A DNA stretch of 64,000 bases from NCBI GenBank assembly GCA_944989445.1, contig CALYLW010000066.1, positions 402,501 to 466,500 on the forward strand. Direction: 5' to 3'. Under the pieces are notes generated by a model. That model saw only the letters and a program-made list of their open reading frames with translations, did not search any database and was not told where the DNA came from. Made by a program: the position numbers and the translations under genes. The stretch is from Ampullaceana balthica (Eukaryota; Mollusca; Gastropoda; Lymnaeidae). The stretch's first letter is position 1, and each line of letters begins with the position of its first letter. Below, piece after piece: positions 1-12,040 of this stretch.

Positions 1-1
1 T

Positions 2-178
2 CTACTTTCTGATTTTCAATCTCTACATATCACGCAAATGGATTTGATTGATCCTGATGTAAAATATGGAGAGCTAACGCAAGATGAGCGGCTTACAAAC
101 TTGAATCAGTTATATGAACCAGCATATCAGTGTTATGCTCTTATACTGCGTCATTCCCTTGGTTATTCATTTCAGTAG
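2..178 (+). other. Open reading frame cut by the left window edge
   Basis: A 58-codon frame is open from the first bases and ends at TAG 176-178. It is fairly rich in Leu, Asp and Tyr and has no motif I recognise. The end TTTCAG|TAG also resembles a splice acceptor, so it may be chance. It could be the tail of a transposase belonging to the hAT whose right end is at 826, or a terminal exon. The function is unknown. Confidence 0.2.
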
Positions 179-339
179 CTTTAATATCAAAAGAAGGTAT
201 TTAAATTCATTATGGCGTTTAAAGTTTTGGCATTAGAAAAGTTCACTTATTTTAACAGATCCTTCATTTTTTATTATTAACTTTTACCTTGGCTTTTCTT
301 TTCTGTAACTTAATTTAAAGCTTTCATTTTTATAAACTA

Positions 340-826
340 AATAACAACGAGGAATGTGCCGCCCTAAACAAAATGCCGCCCTTAGCTTTAGATATGCTTA
401 TGTTTAAAATTGATAGGGTACAGCACTTTTCGCTTGTTCGACAGGAGCGGCTGTCAAATTTGAAGAATCATTTAAGTTAACAGCAGATCAGTTGTTGCGT
501 TCTCATGCTTTTTAAGCATCTTTGTTTTTCTGTTAATTAGCATAAGTAACAGAAGAATTCATATCCAATTTTGAGTTTGAATATCTGGCCGAATTGTCGT
601 TCACATATTTTAGGATAATACTTTTATTTATTTCATTAATTACTTGTTTGATATCTATTTTATTTTCATAAAAAGCTCCACATTTTGATATTTATTTTAT
701 TTTCATAAAAAGCTCCACATTATTTCAAAGTTGTCTTTCATATCATAGAAGCTAATTAACAACAGGGAATTTGCCACCCCTAAAAAAATTTCACCCGGGG
801 CATTTGCCCCCCTCGCTACGCCACTG
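340..826. mobile_element. Right end of a hAT element (CAGTGGCGTAGC type)
   Basis: The segment ends in CTCGCTACGCCACTG, the inverse of a CAGTGGCGTAGCGAG hAT terminus that recurs in this window at 34388 and 46114. The purine-rich phrase AACAACRRGGAATKTGCC occurs twice (about 345 and 755) and again, inverted, inside the hAT at about 46480. The left terminus is not visible and may lie outside the window. A possible TSD copy, ATTGTGTG, follows at 827-834 but has no partner to test against. A short direct repeat (TTTTCATAAAAAGCTCCACA) lies at about 662-720. Confidence 0.5.
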
Positions 827-833
827 ATTGTGT

Positions 834-935
834 GGCACAATGCCCAGTCGTTTTTTATATCCATAACCTGTGTTAGGTACCCATTCGGAGCCAAGTGGAT
901 GCAGCGACACCCTGTGCATTTATTTAGTTTCAAGA
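834..935 (-). repeat. SINE fragment (central domain)
   Basis: GTTAGGTACCCATTCGGAGC (about 872-891) is shared with the more complete tRNA-derived SINE at 16899-17176. The tRNA head is not present here. The hAT end at 826 appears to have inserted beside or into this copy. Confidence 0.4.
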
Positions 936-1106
936 GGGTCCATTAGATTCGGACGTACGGGAGGTGGTCCATTTCTCCCGACTCTACCCTACCATATATA
1001 TTACACAGTCGCGTTTTTTTAATATCTTCATCCTTTATCTTTCGTTAGACAATTTCTAGAAAATTCCTGTCTAAAATTATTTACTATAGAATATGATTAG
1101 GCCTAT

Positions 1107-1526
1107 GGGGCTGTCCACAAATGACGTCACGTGCCTAGGGGGAGGGGGGTCACACATTTATGACGATGTGTGATGAGGGGGAGGAGGGTGTTTAAGAAAT
1201 GTGACGTCACATCAAAACGCGCTACTTTAAATAAAAGTTCTACTTAAATATTTGATGGCTTTCAATTTATTTAATGACGTTTTCAATGGCTTTACACGCG
1301 TTACGATATTAGAGTGCAGACTTACACTAAATACATACTTAAATGACAAAAATGTAATTTGAAACATGTTAATTTTCAATTAGAGAATACGCCTTTTAAG
1401 GGGGGGGGTGTCAAAGATATGTGACGTCATATTGGAGAGGGGGTTAAGTTATTGTGACGAAGTGTGACGAGATTGGGGGGGGGGTTAAAACGGCCAAAAT
1501 CGCGTGACGTCATTTATGGACGGCCC
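1107..1526. mobile_element. MITE of the GGGGCCGTCC family (ATGACGTCACG subtype)
   Basis: Terminal inverted repeats GGGGCTGTCCACAAATGACG and the complement of GTGACGTCATTTATGGACGG bound about 420 bp. Subterminal G-runs and repeated TGTGACGTCAT motifs occur at both ends, with an AT-rich centre. There is no ORF. Flanks TAT and TTT/TTA do not give a clear TSD. Related copies are at 10641, 26250, 28710 and 35259. Confidence 0.7.
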
Positions 1527-1596
1527 TTTAACTTTACTATTACAATATACTATCACCTTTTTAAAATATAATTATAGTATGCTTTTCTTACCTATT

Positions 1597-1815
1597 ACAG
1601 ACGATCCTTTTATACCAGGAGATTATTGTCTCTTACGCTTATCCATGGTTTATGTCTAGTCTTGCATTTTTATTAGGTTTTAAAGTTGATTGAATGTTAG
1701 TATTCCCGGTTTCATCAGGCGAACCATTCCACGTCCGAATTACGGATTGGAACAACGAGAATTTGTATGTGTTTGATCTTACATGTGTCTATCTAAGGAT
1801 TGTATTATATTATAA
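1597..1815 (+). repeat. SINE-like dispersed repeat
   Basis: The segment is recognisably similar to 18788-19005: a GATCCTTTTATACCAGGAGA-like start, CTTACGCTTATCCATGGTTT, then CGTCCGAATTACGG and GAGAATTTGTATGTG. Its first part matches the tail region of the SINE at 16899-17176. No tRNA head is visible in either of these two copies. Confidence 0.4.
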
Positions 1816-2282
1816 CTTGTGTGTTGGATTTCCTAGTTATAGCTAATTGCCATATGTAATATTACTACTTTACTATAGTGTTTCAAGTTTAATGATTTAA
1901 CTAATGGTGTTACTCATGTCTGTTTTGAATATTTTTCAGTAATGAATCCGACAGCTCTTTTTTGAATTTGTTCTAGTTTATCAATGTAAGGTAGCATTTT
2001 AGTATTATATTCTTATTACATCTGATCCTATTTATTAATTTGGTTTCATTGTTTTAGTTCTGATCTAGAAATATTGAGTATGATATAGAAAATATCAAAA
2101 GAAAAGGTCAATCGCTATTTCGAAAACCAAATCGAAGAGATCCGAAAAGATAATAATTCCGGTTAACTAAATTCATTATTCTTATTGGCATTTCAATTAT
2201 TATTTTAAAAAAAAACACCGCAATTAATTGAAATATAAAAAAAGCACCCATCATTAAAATTAAATGAAGCTGGGAACAAAGC
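1816..2282. other. AT-rich sequence without recognisable features
   Basis: No ORF, tandem repeat or transposon end could be supported here. Confidence 0.5.
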
Positions 2283-2521
2283 ATTTCAAGCAGGGGTGGA
2301 CTGGGCCGCCGGGACACCGGGAAAATTACCGGTGGGCCGCCAGGACCGGTGATACTATAGTAATTAATCTTGCAAAAAATGTCCTGTTTACTGCTTTTCT
2401 TTACTACATAAATACAGTTTGTATTGGCAATCATACAAGCATCTCTTTAGTGCATATAAACTCTTATTTACTCTGTCGTCTACCCAAGTAGTTTGGGAGA
2501 TATCTTTCTCTAAACTGAAAT

Positions 2522-2655
2522 CAGGGCCGGTGTCACGAAATAAAGTCTCCCCCAAAATAAAGTCTCCCCCCGGAGAGTTTATTTTAAAACAAATTCGCCC
2601 CCGGAGACTTTGTTTTAAAATGAAGTCTCCGGGTTAAAATAAACCCTCCCCTTAA
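2522..2655 (+). repeat. CCGGTGT / CTCCCCC dispersed repeat, left-type end
   Basis: Begins CAGGGCCGGTGTCACG and continues as alternating AATAAAGTCTCCCCC-like blocks with CGGAGACTTTGTTTTAAA blocks. An inverted copy lies at 9370-9536, so the two may be the ends of one large element enclosing the microsatellite. I cannot show a TSD. Other copies are at 18298, 19050 and 39147. Confidence 0.5.
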
Positions 2656-2772
2656 TTATTTAAAATTATAAATAATTGTTTTATTAAACTTTATGACTTA
2701 AAACATAATTTGTATTTGTTCTACATTCATTTCTGTATGATTATTGGAAATTGAGCAATCTTAAGCTTTGTC

Positions 2773-2840
2773 AGGGGCGTAGCAATTTTTGGGCTAAGTG
2801 GGTGTATGCCCGTATAGACACATATTTAGAGTTGGTTAAT
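2773..2840. mobile_element. Possible hAT terminus fragment
   Basis: CAGGGGCGTAGCAATTTTTG matches the general form of CAGKGGCGTAGC hAT ends, but no partner end or TSD was found. Confidence 0.25.
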
Positions 2841-3545
2841 TGCCCAGATTTATTTAAAAGAATATCAGACAAATGAACTGAAATACAAAGATGATCAAGT
2901 AATACGAGAACGTGACACCGATATTTCGGAACAAGAATTCACTCTTTATGTTTGTGGGTAGATCATGTGTTAAGGACCTAAACGAAATTACCGATTTCTA
3001 TGTGTGCATTAAAATAATTCATTATTATAAACATTATTATTGTCTATTATCGGTAGCGTTTACTAAAGTTACTGGAGAAAATTTAACAAATCAAATGTAG
3101 CCAAGGTTTTTAAATTTAGAAAATAAAGTAAAAAACAGGTTACACGATTAAACAATCAGTGTCTTAGCTAGGGTTGGTGATACCAATTGCATTAAATTCA
3201 CAATATAACCCAGATCAATGTGTTGTGGAGATCTGGGTTGAGATGAGGCGCTTAGTTAGCTTGAGATTCCCGTTTAGGTGTGCCGCTGAATTAGTTAGGC
3301 ATAAGGTCAATGACCTTACGGAATGTTAGAATACTGGAGACTTAAGGGGTAACACAGAGGTGGGCTTGTTTATTGATGAAATGCGACAGGAAAACATGAA
3401 GCGTCATTTGTTGAGCGGGTAAAGACTAGCTATATGTCTTAGTAGATAGATTGCTTCAAGGTGGGCACGTATTGGCCATTTAAGTTGTCTATCGAGTCAT
3501 AGTTAGCTGAGGTATGAAGAAGTCTGCTTAGGAAACCTTCACGTT
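2841..3545. other. AT-rich sequence, no gene recognised
   Basis: Short ORFs only. CTAGGGTTGGTG at about 3171 resembles the hAT-B terminus (26183) and may be an old fragment. A short inverted repeat, CCCAGATC / GATCTGGG, lies at about 3210-3240. Confidence 0.4.
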
Positions 3546-3768
3546 CTAAGCAACGGTGGTCAAACCGCGGTTCACGAGCCGCTTTCGGCTCTTCTGTGTT
3601 CACATTGCGGCTCGCGTGCAATTTATGAAAGATATATTAAAAGGATTACTGCAAGATTTCCAAGCCAGGTTTTATGACTCATAATGCTTCAATGCAACTC
3701 TCAACAATTTTTAAATATTATTTTAAAACGGCTCTCAATTACTAATGGTCTGGTCACCTGTAGTCTAA
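3546..3768. mobile_element. Small non-autonomous hAT (Charlie/ZBED-like ends)
   Basis: Left end CAACGGTGGTCAAACCGCGG, then GAGCCGCTTTCGGCTC. The right end GGTCTGGTCACCTGTAG is its imperfect inverse. The GAGCC...GGCTC subterminal motif also occurs in the larger hAT at 49779. A degraded TSD (TTCTAAG / TCTAATG) is possible. There is no coding sequence. Confidence 0.45.
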
Positions 3769-3865
3769 TGAGTTATTATAATGTAATAATCACGCAAAGG
3801 GAGGCATTAGGGAGTAATTTATGAGTGTGTATGTGTGTATGTATGAATTTATGTATGTACGTATA

Positions 3866-6800
3866 CATGTATGTATGTATGTATGTATGTATGTATGTAT
3901 GTATGTATGTATGTATGTATGTATGTATGTATGTATGTATGTATGTATGTATGTATGTATGTATGTATGTATGTATGTATGTATGTATGTATGTATGTAT
4001 GTATGTATGTATGTATGTATGTATGTATGTATGTATGTATGTATGTATGTATGTATGTATGTATGTATGTATGTATGTATGTATGTATGTATGTATGTAT
4101 GTATGTATGTATGTATGTATGTATGTATGTATGTATGTATGTATGTATGTATGTATGTATGTATGTATGTATGTATGTATGTATGTATGTATGTATGTAT
4201 GTATGTATGTATGTATGTATGTATGTATGTATGTATGTATGTATGTATGTATGTATGTATGTATGTATGTATGTATGTATGTATGTATGTATGTATGTAT
4301 GTATGTATGTATGTATGTATGTATGTATGTATGTATGTATGTATGTATGTATGTATGTATGTATGTATGTATGTATGTATGTATGTATGTATGTATGTAT
4401 GTATGTATGTATGTATGTATGTATGTATGTATGTATGTATGTATGTATGTATGTATGTATGTATGTATGTATGTATGTATGTATGTATGTATGTATGTAT
4501 GTATGTATGTATGTATGTATGTATGTATGTATGTATGTATGTATGTATGTATGTATGTATGTATGTATGTATGTATGTATGTATGTATGTATGTATGTAT
4601 GTATGTATGTATGTATGTATGTATGTATGTATGTATGTATGTATGTATGTATGTATGTATGTATGTATGTATGTATGTATGTATGTATGTATGTATGTAT
4701 GTATGTATGTATGTATGTATGTATGTATGTATGTATGTATGTATGTATGTATGTATGTATGTATGTATGTATGTATGTATGTATGTATGTATGTATGTAT
4801 GTATGTATGTATGTATGTATGTATGTATGTATGTATGTATGTATGTATGTATGTATGTATGTATGTATGTATGTATGTATGTATGTATGTATGTATGTAT
4901 GTATGTATGTATGTATGTATGTATGTATGTATGTATGTATGTATGTATGTATGTATGTATGTATGTATGTATGTATGTATGTATGTATGTATGTATGTAT
5001 GTATGTATGTATGTATGTATGTATGTATGTATGTATGTATGTATGTATGTATGTATGTATGTATGTATGTATGTATGTATGTATGTATGTATGTATGTAT
5101 GTATGTATGTATGTATGTATGTATGTATGTATGTATGTATGTATGTATGTATGTATGTATGTATGTATGTATGTATGTATGTATGTATGTATGTATGTAT
5201 GTATGTATGTATGTATGTATGTATGTATGTATGTATGTATGTATGTATGTATGTATGTATGTATGTATGTATGTATGTATGTATGTATGTATGTATGTAT
5301 GTATGTATGTATGTATGTATGTATGTATGTATGTATGTATGTATGTATGTATGTATGTATGTATGTATGTATGTATGTATGTATGTATGTATGTATGTAT
5401 GTATGTATGTATGTATGTATGTATGTATGTATGTATGTATGTATGTATGTATGTATGTATGTATGTATGTATGTATGTATGTATGTATGTATGTATGTAT
5501 GTATGTATGTATGTATGTATGTATGTATGTATGTATGTATGTATGTATGTATGTATGTATGTATGTATGTATGTATGTATGTATGTATGTATGTATGTAT
5601 GTATGTATGTATGTATGTATGTATGTATGTATGTATGTATGTATGTATGTATGTATGTATGTATGTATGTATGTATGTATGTATGTATGTATGTATGTAT
5701 GTATGTATGTATGTATGTATGTATGTATGTATGTATGTATGTATGTATGTATGTATGTATGTATGTATGTATGTATGTATGTATGTATGTATGTATGTAT
5801 GTATGTATGTATGTATGTATGTATGTATGTATGTATGTATGTATGTATGTATGTATGTATGTATGTATGTATGTATGTATGTATGTATGTATGTATGTAT
5901 GTATGTATGTATGTATGTATGTATGTATGTATGTATGTATGTATGTATGTATGTATGTATGTATGTATGTATGTATGTATGTATGTATGTATGTATGTAT
6001 GTATGTATGTATGTATGTATGTATGTATGTATGTATGTATGTATGTATGTATGTATGTATGTATGTATGTATGTATGTATGTATGTATGTATGTATGTAT
6101 GTATGTATGTATGTATGTATGTATGTATGTATGTATGTATGTATGTATGTATGTATGTATGTATGTATGTATGTATGTATGTATGTATGTATGTATGTAT
6201 GTATGTATGTATGTATGTATGTATGTATGTATGTATGTATGTATGTATGTATGTATGTATGTATGTATGTATGTATGTATGTATGTATGTATGTATGTAT
6301 GTATGTATGTATGTATGTATGTATGTATGTATGTATGTATGTATGTATGTATGTATGTATGTATGTATGTATGTATGTATGTATGTATGTATGTATGTAT
6401 GTATGTATGTATGTATGTATGTATGTATGTATGTATGTATGTATGTATGTATGTATGTATGTATGTATGTATGTATGTATGTATGTATGTATGTATGTAT
6501 GTATGTATGTATGTATGTATGTATGTATGTATGTATGTATGTATGTATGTATGTATGTATGTATGTATGTATGTATGTATGTATGTATGTATGTATGTAT
6601 GTATGTATGTATGTATGTATGTATGTATGTATGTATGTATGTATGTATGTATGTATGTATGTATGTATGTATGTATGTATGTATGTATGTATGTATGTAT
6701 GTATGTATGTATGTATGTATGTATGTATGTATGTATGTATGTATGTATGTATGTATGTATGTATGTATGTATGTATGTATGTATGTATGTATGTATGTAT

Positions 6801-6981
6801 GTATGTATGTATGTATGTATGTATGTATGTATGTATGTATGTATGTATGTATGTATGTATGTATGTATGTATGTATGTATGTATGTATGTATGTATGTAT
6901 GTATGTATGTATGTATGTATGTATGTATGTATGTATGTATGTATGTATGTATGTATGTATGTATGTATGTATGTATGTATG

Positions 6982-7012
<31 letters not shown>

Positions 7013-7429
7013 TGTATGTATGTATGTATGTATGTATGTATGTATGTATGTATGTATGTATGTATGTATGTATGTATGTATGTATGTATGTATGTATGTA
7101 TGTATGTATGTATGTATGTATGTATGTATGTATGTATGTATGTATGTATGTATGTATGTATGTATGTATGTATGTATGTATGTATGTATGTATGTATGTA
7201 TGTATGTATGTATGTATGTATGTATGTATGTATGTATGTATGTATGTATGTATGTATGTATGTATGTATGTATGTATGTATGTATGTATGTATGTATGTA
7301 TGTATGTATGTATGTATGTATGTATGTATGTATGTATGTATGTATGTATGTATGTATGTGTATGTATGTATGTATGTATGTATGTATGTATGTATGTATG
7401 TATGTATGTATGTATGTATGTATGTATGT
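3866..7429. repeat. 3.56-kb (ATGT)n microsatellite
   Basis: An essentially pure tetranucleotide array of about 890 copies. From about 3867 to 6981 (about 3.1 kb, 780 copies) I see no interruption. The only breaks are a phase shift at about 6981 (GATATG) and one at 7360 (GTGTATG). Because a 4-bp unit reads as 12 bp and has no stop in five of the six frames at most, it produces huge false ORFs of repeating Met-Tyr-Val-Cys (plus) or Thr-Tyr-Ile-His (minus). None is a gene. The left edge (3820-3865) is degenerate. Confidence 0.98.
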
Positions 7430-8248
7430 TTAATATTTTGTTTAATAATTTTTTTTTAATATTTGAAAGATAAATTTTGCAATACATGTACTAGTTTTTG
7501 TAATGAAAGTATTGATCATTTTTTTTTAAAAAGAATCTTTTCTCACTATGCGATTTGCAATTGTAGCTTAATTGTTATCGTCGAAGTATTTTATACCTGC
7601 TGAAATGAAAATAACAACCTGTAGTTGTGATTCTCTTGTGTTAATACTCTTATTTTTTCTCCTAAATCTTTCTAATATTTTAGAATATCTAGCAATATAA
7701 ATAGTAAAATCAAAGTAGGCTACCATTTAAAGACTTTGTAAAATATATTAACGGATAGATACAATTTTCTTAATTATTTTTTCTCTTATGGACACAACTC
7801 TAGATTGGGCTGTCCAGTCCATAATGTCATAATTAGTTTAGACACTCTAGAAAGGGGCGGTATAAATTATAGGCAGAAAATTAAATGTTAGTCATGATTA
7901 TTGGAGCCAACGTCTAAATTTTTTGTAACATGTGTAAAATGCTTTGAAATTTTAATATATTCTTTGTATTTAAAACTGTTATGGCATTTAAAAATTCAAA
8001 TTCATAAAGAAAAATAATACACGTGTACAGTAAAAGATAGTTTCACAATCGTGATATGAGATAATCTATTCGTGCATGGTGATGTTATGAAAATAAGGTT
8101 TCAATAATTGCGCTGTATTTCTGAATGTTTACAAAATAATTTAATTTTAAAAAAAATCTATGTCTGTGTGTGTACGCAAACTTTTGACTAAATAAAAGTA
8201 ATTGAAACTGAAATCACGTTTATTCCGTACAAATCATTTGTAATATCT
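7430..8248. other. AT-rich spacer, no feature recognised
   Basis: Short oligo-T and oligo-A tracts. No ORF, transposon end or tandem repeat is supportable. Confidence 0.5.
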
Positions 8249-8257
8249 AACACACAT

Positions 8258-8340
<83 letters not shown>
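8249..8340. repeat. Compound (CA)n-(TA)n microsatellite
   Basis: ACACACATACACACACACAC is followed by about 60 bp of alternating TA, ending TATGTATATA. Confidence 0.95.
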
Positions 8341-8865
8341 AGCTCAATGTGTCACCCTCTCACGACTAAACCCATAGTCCTCCTCCGAGTCTTCCAGTGC
8401 CAAATAACGGGAAGAAACTTAATTTTAGATTTTGTTTTACCCCTTGTGATAGTGTCAGCCAGTGCAGTCAGCACCACCAGTAAACACCTCCATTGACGCC
8501 TCGCCTCTGCGTCTCACAATAACAATGCATAGCCCACAGAGTTTTTTTTAAAAAAGACTTTATAATCAGGTCATAAGTTAAACAGGTCAGTGTCGTAGCC
8601 CGATTTTTGTTCCCTCCGTGCGGTTACTTAATTGGGTCACTCCCACCCTTTCCCCCCGACTCTAGATATTAAGAAACCTTCTCATCGTCTGAACACCCGA
8701 CGTTGTAAAAACTTATTATTTATAGTAACAACACAAACCCATGCCTATAAAGACATAATCCTTGCTTTATGAAACAAAACAACTGCCCATTTACACTCCA
8801 AAACTGTCTGTGCGTCAATTTGTACAGCGGGAAAAAATCAAGTAATTAAGTAATTTTTCAAATTA
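8341..8865. mobile_element. Probable remnant related to hAT-B
   Basis: CTCAATGTGTCACCCTCTCA followed by CGACTAAA resembles the subterminal GCTCATGGTGTCACCCCTTC of the hAT at 26183. The rest is GC-richer non-coding sequence. The boundaries are uncertain. Confidence 0.3.
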
Positions 8866-9306
8866 TATCACGCCCCTGAGAAGTGTCAAATGGTATCGTC
8901 CGCTCCCCCCTCTTATCTCTCTATATCTACGCTACTACCATAAATAGTATTACAGTAAACATGTGTGAATATTATGTCACGCCCCTGAGAGGTGTCAAAC
9001 GGTATGGTCCACAACCCCCTCTTATCTCTCTATTTCTACGCCACTACCATAAATAGTATTACAGTAAACATCTGTGAATATTATGTCACGCCCCTGAGAG
9101 GTGTCAAATGGTATGGTCCCCAACCCCCTCTTATCTCTCTATTTCTACGCCACTACAATAACTAGTATTACAATAAACATGTGTGAATATTATGCCACGC
9201 CCCTGAGTGGTGTCAAACGGTATGGACCGCACCCCCCTCTTATCTCTCTATATCTACGCCACTACCATAAATAGTATTACATTAAACATGTGTGAATATT
9301 ACAGCA
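8866..9306. repeat. 4 x 109-bp tandem repeat
   Basis: CGCCCCTGAG recurs at 8871, 8980, 9089 and 9198, exactly 109 bp apart, and the copies differ at only a few positions. Each unit holds TCACGCCCCTGAGAGGTGTC...TCTACGCCACTAC, which resembles the right end of hAT-B (TGTCACGCCCTGATGGGTGT...GACGCCACTG at 28535-28591). The array may therefore have grown from a hAT terminus. Confidence 0.9.
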
Positions 9307-9369
9307 ATACACAAGTAAGTATTCTTTATTCTTTTGATTTTTAATGAACTCTTTGTTTTATATCGAAAG

Positions 9370-9536
9370 TATGATGGGGGCGAATTTATTTTGGGGGAGA
9401 CAATATTTTACAGGGTAGGGGCGAAATTATTTTAATCGGGAGGAAAACATTTTCTCCCCCCGGAGGATTTGTTTTAAAACAGAGTCTCCGGGGGGAGACT
9501 TTGTATGGGGGAGGATTTATTTTGCAACACCGGCCT
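9370..9536 (-). repeat. CCGGTGT / CTCCCCC dispersed repeat, inverted copy
   Basis: Read on the minus strand it starts CCGGTGTTGCAAAATAAATC and then repeats CTCCCCC, GGAGACTCTGTTTTAAAACA and similar blocks, matching 2522-2655 in reverse orientation. It abuts the hAT terminus at 9531, with a few shared bases, so one insertion probably truncated the other. Confidence 0.5.
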
Positions 9537-9924
9537 TAGGGCAAGGCGAACGAGGCAACTGCCTTGGGCCCAGCGCTTTTCATTTCCCCGCGCTTTAACT
9601 AAACACTTTTACAACTTTTTACAATTTTCCTTCTATTACGCAATATTTTTTTTTATATCAATGAATCAAGAAAACTTTATTTTTATTTTTGGAGGATAAA
9701 ATAATTAGAAAAATTCCATACTAATATAATAAAATATAAATTATAATCATCCTAAATCCTAATGCAAACATTATTTTTCCTAGCGTATTTTAGTAAGCAT
9801 TTATGTATTCAGAACATTTAAAAAAAGATAATGCCAATTTTAGGCTTTAAATTACTATCGTAAGTGAAATAAAAATGTGACTGTCTGATTATGATAATTC
9901 AAAAGGACATATGACATCTACTTT

Positions 9925-12040
9925 GGAATGGTTTTAGAGGAAAAACAGGCTAACAAAACAATGACAATTGACAAGCAAGGCAAAAAAATAATAAACAGTG
10001 AAAAGGCTCGTTGGCATAGTGTATTTCAACGTCTCATGGCCATTGTCCAATTTCTCGCTCAGCTATTTCGTAGTTCAGTTGATAAATACGTCAGGCACAC
10101 AAAGGAAACTGTCTGGGTCTTGTCGAATTGCTGGCAAAATTTGTTCCGGTTTTGCAGGAAAATATATGAAGAATAAAAATTGATGAACTTCATGATCACT
10201 ACTTTAGGAAAGCGCATTCAGAACGAACTCATTTCGTTGATGGGAAATAATGTAATGGAAATTATTGTAGGAAAAGTAAAAAATCAGCTGAATACTTTTC
10301 AGTAATACTTGATTGCACACCGTGCCAATGTCACCAAGAACAGATGTCACTGAGAATGCGCTATGTAAGCAGAGGAGGTGAATATTCTGAAGTAACTCAT
10401 GAGCACTTCATACGTTTTCTAGAAGTGGAAGAAAGTACTGGGCAAAAACTGCTTGATGTCTTACTATTGGAACTGAGAAAATTAGGCTTAGATGTTTCTG
10501 ATATCTGCGGTCAAGGATACGACAACGGTGCGAACATGATAGGCATAAATGAGGCGTACGAGGTCGTCTTTTAAAATTAAATCCCAGGGCATTTTTACCC
10601 TTTATACCCTTCACAGCTACAACTTGCTGCTATGTTATATGAGGCCGTCCATAAAGTACGTCAAGCTCTTTTTGACGATTTTTAACTCCCTCCCCCTGTC
10701 ACAAACTGTCACAAATCTTGGACCCCCCCCCCTAAAGTACGTCACACTTTTGACCAAAAATTTCCTTTTTATTAACAAAATAATTAAAAGTTAATATAAA
10801 ACACAGTGACGTCACACATGGCCGGACACCCCCTCCCCCTGTCACAAACGGTCACACTTTCTTACACCCCTTCCCCCCTCTGGAGCGTGACGTACTTTAT
10901 GGACGGCCCCTATGGTAAAAACTTGTCCTGATGCAATGACGTTTTTTGGTATAATTTAACGATACTATATTTTATTTTCTGCTTCAACAAGCAATGGGCT
11001 TTATTTTCCAAGTATGTTTGAAATATTTCTGTGAAACCACTTTGTGAAATAAAATTGGAAAGACATGTGAAAAGTGTAAAGGTAGTGCGATATCAAGCAG
11101 GAGACATCAATGATGCACTTTTCAAAGTACCATAGCAAAGTAGTGATCCAAAAGCTTGAAGTGAAGCAGAGTCTTTGTGCAAACAACTTAAGAACTTCAA
11201 TTTCACTGTTTCAAATTCTTTTTGGTACGACATATTGTTCCAATTTAATCACATCAGCAAAAAATTACACAATATTTCTGTCGGTCTAGTAACTGAAGTT
11301 GAGAGCATGGAACATACTTTCTAATGGTGGAATTACTGAAATCGCGGTTTTGCAACAGCAATAACATTTGCAAAAGAAATTGCCACAGACATAGAAGTTG
11401 AACTATTTGAACCCATTTGAAAAAGAAATAAAAACAATTTAGATATGAAGGAGAAGAAGAAGGATTTGTAGATGCACAAGAAAAAATTTAGCACATATTT
11501 TTTAACCAGCTTGTTGATATGCAATCATGTCAATGGACATGTGATTTGAACAAATACTAAGGCATCATGAATCGTTTTGGATTTCTTTATAAATTTCATC
11601 AATTACAAAACAATGGTCCGCTGAAATGCTGTATGAATCTTGAGAAAAGCTCATTGCCTGCGAAAGTAAGGATCTTGATGGTTTCATGCTTGCTGAAGAG
11701 TTGCAATCATTGAGTTACATAATTCCTGCAGTTACCTACAACGATCCTGTTAATATTTTGCAGTTTCTTTCAGTAAAAAAAAGCGTTATAGTGATTTTCC
11801 TAACAAACACATTGCAATTCAAACACTTCAAACTATTCCTGTCACTTTGGCTTCCGAAAAAAGAAGCTTTTCGAAACTAAAACTTATTGAAACCTTTATG
11901 GGATAAACAATGATTTAAGATCGGCTCAGTAACTTAGCTATTTTGAGAATGATGTTGCTAAGGATCTTGACACTATTGAACTTACCAGCATTCAGATCTT
12001 GCAGCCGCGAAAGCTCACAAGATTGGCTTGTAAGTTGTAA
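9925..12040 (+). pseudogene. hAT transposase, broken by frameshifts, stops and a MITE
   Basis: Conserved hAT blocks appear in order on the plus strand but in different frames. N-terminal MTIDKQGKK...SEKARWH is at about 9960-10020, LLAKFVPVLQ at about 10126, LGKRIQNELI at about 10204 and YFSVILDCTPC...HQEQMSL at about 10290-10350. IRFLEVEESTGQKLLDVLL and GQGYDNGANM (a hallmark hAT block) reach about 10540, HSYNLLLCYM runs up to the MITE at 10641, and TCPDAMTFFG resumes after 10911. The C-terminal dimerisation block RSFSKLKLIE...DRLSNLAIL is at about 11850-11950. Removing the 270-bp MITE plus one TAT restores ...CYMVKTCPDAM... in frame. At least four frameshifts or stops separate the blocks, so no functional protein is made. 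It belongs to the hAT family of cut-and-paste transposases. Confidence 0.85.
10641..10910. mobile_element. MITE of the GGGGCCGTCC family (AAGTACGTCA subtype), 270 bp
   Basis: Ends GAGGCCGTCCATAAAGTACG and the complement of CGTACTTTATGGACGGCCCC. The TSD is TAT (10638-10640 and 10911-10913), confirmed because its removal restores the interrupted hAT reading frame. Subterminal CTGTCACAAACTGTCACAAA and C-runs are mirrored at the other end. Non-coding. Confidence 0.85.

Noticed and set aside
3821..7487. ORFs of 1053-1212 codons with Met-Tyr-Val-Cys or Thr-Tyr-Ile-His repeats
   Set aside because: They are translations of the (ATGT)n microsatellite, which has no stops in the relevant frames. No start context or non-repeat domain.
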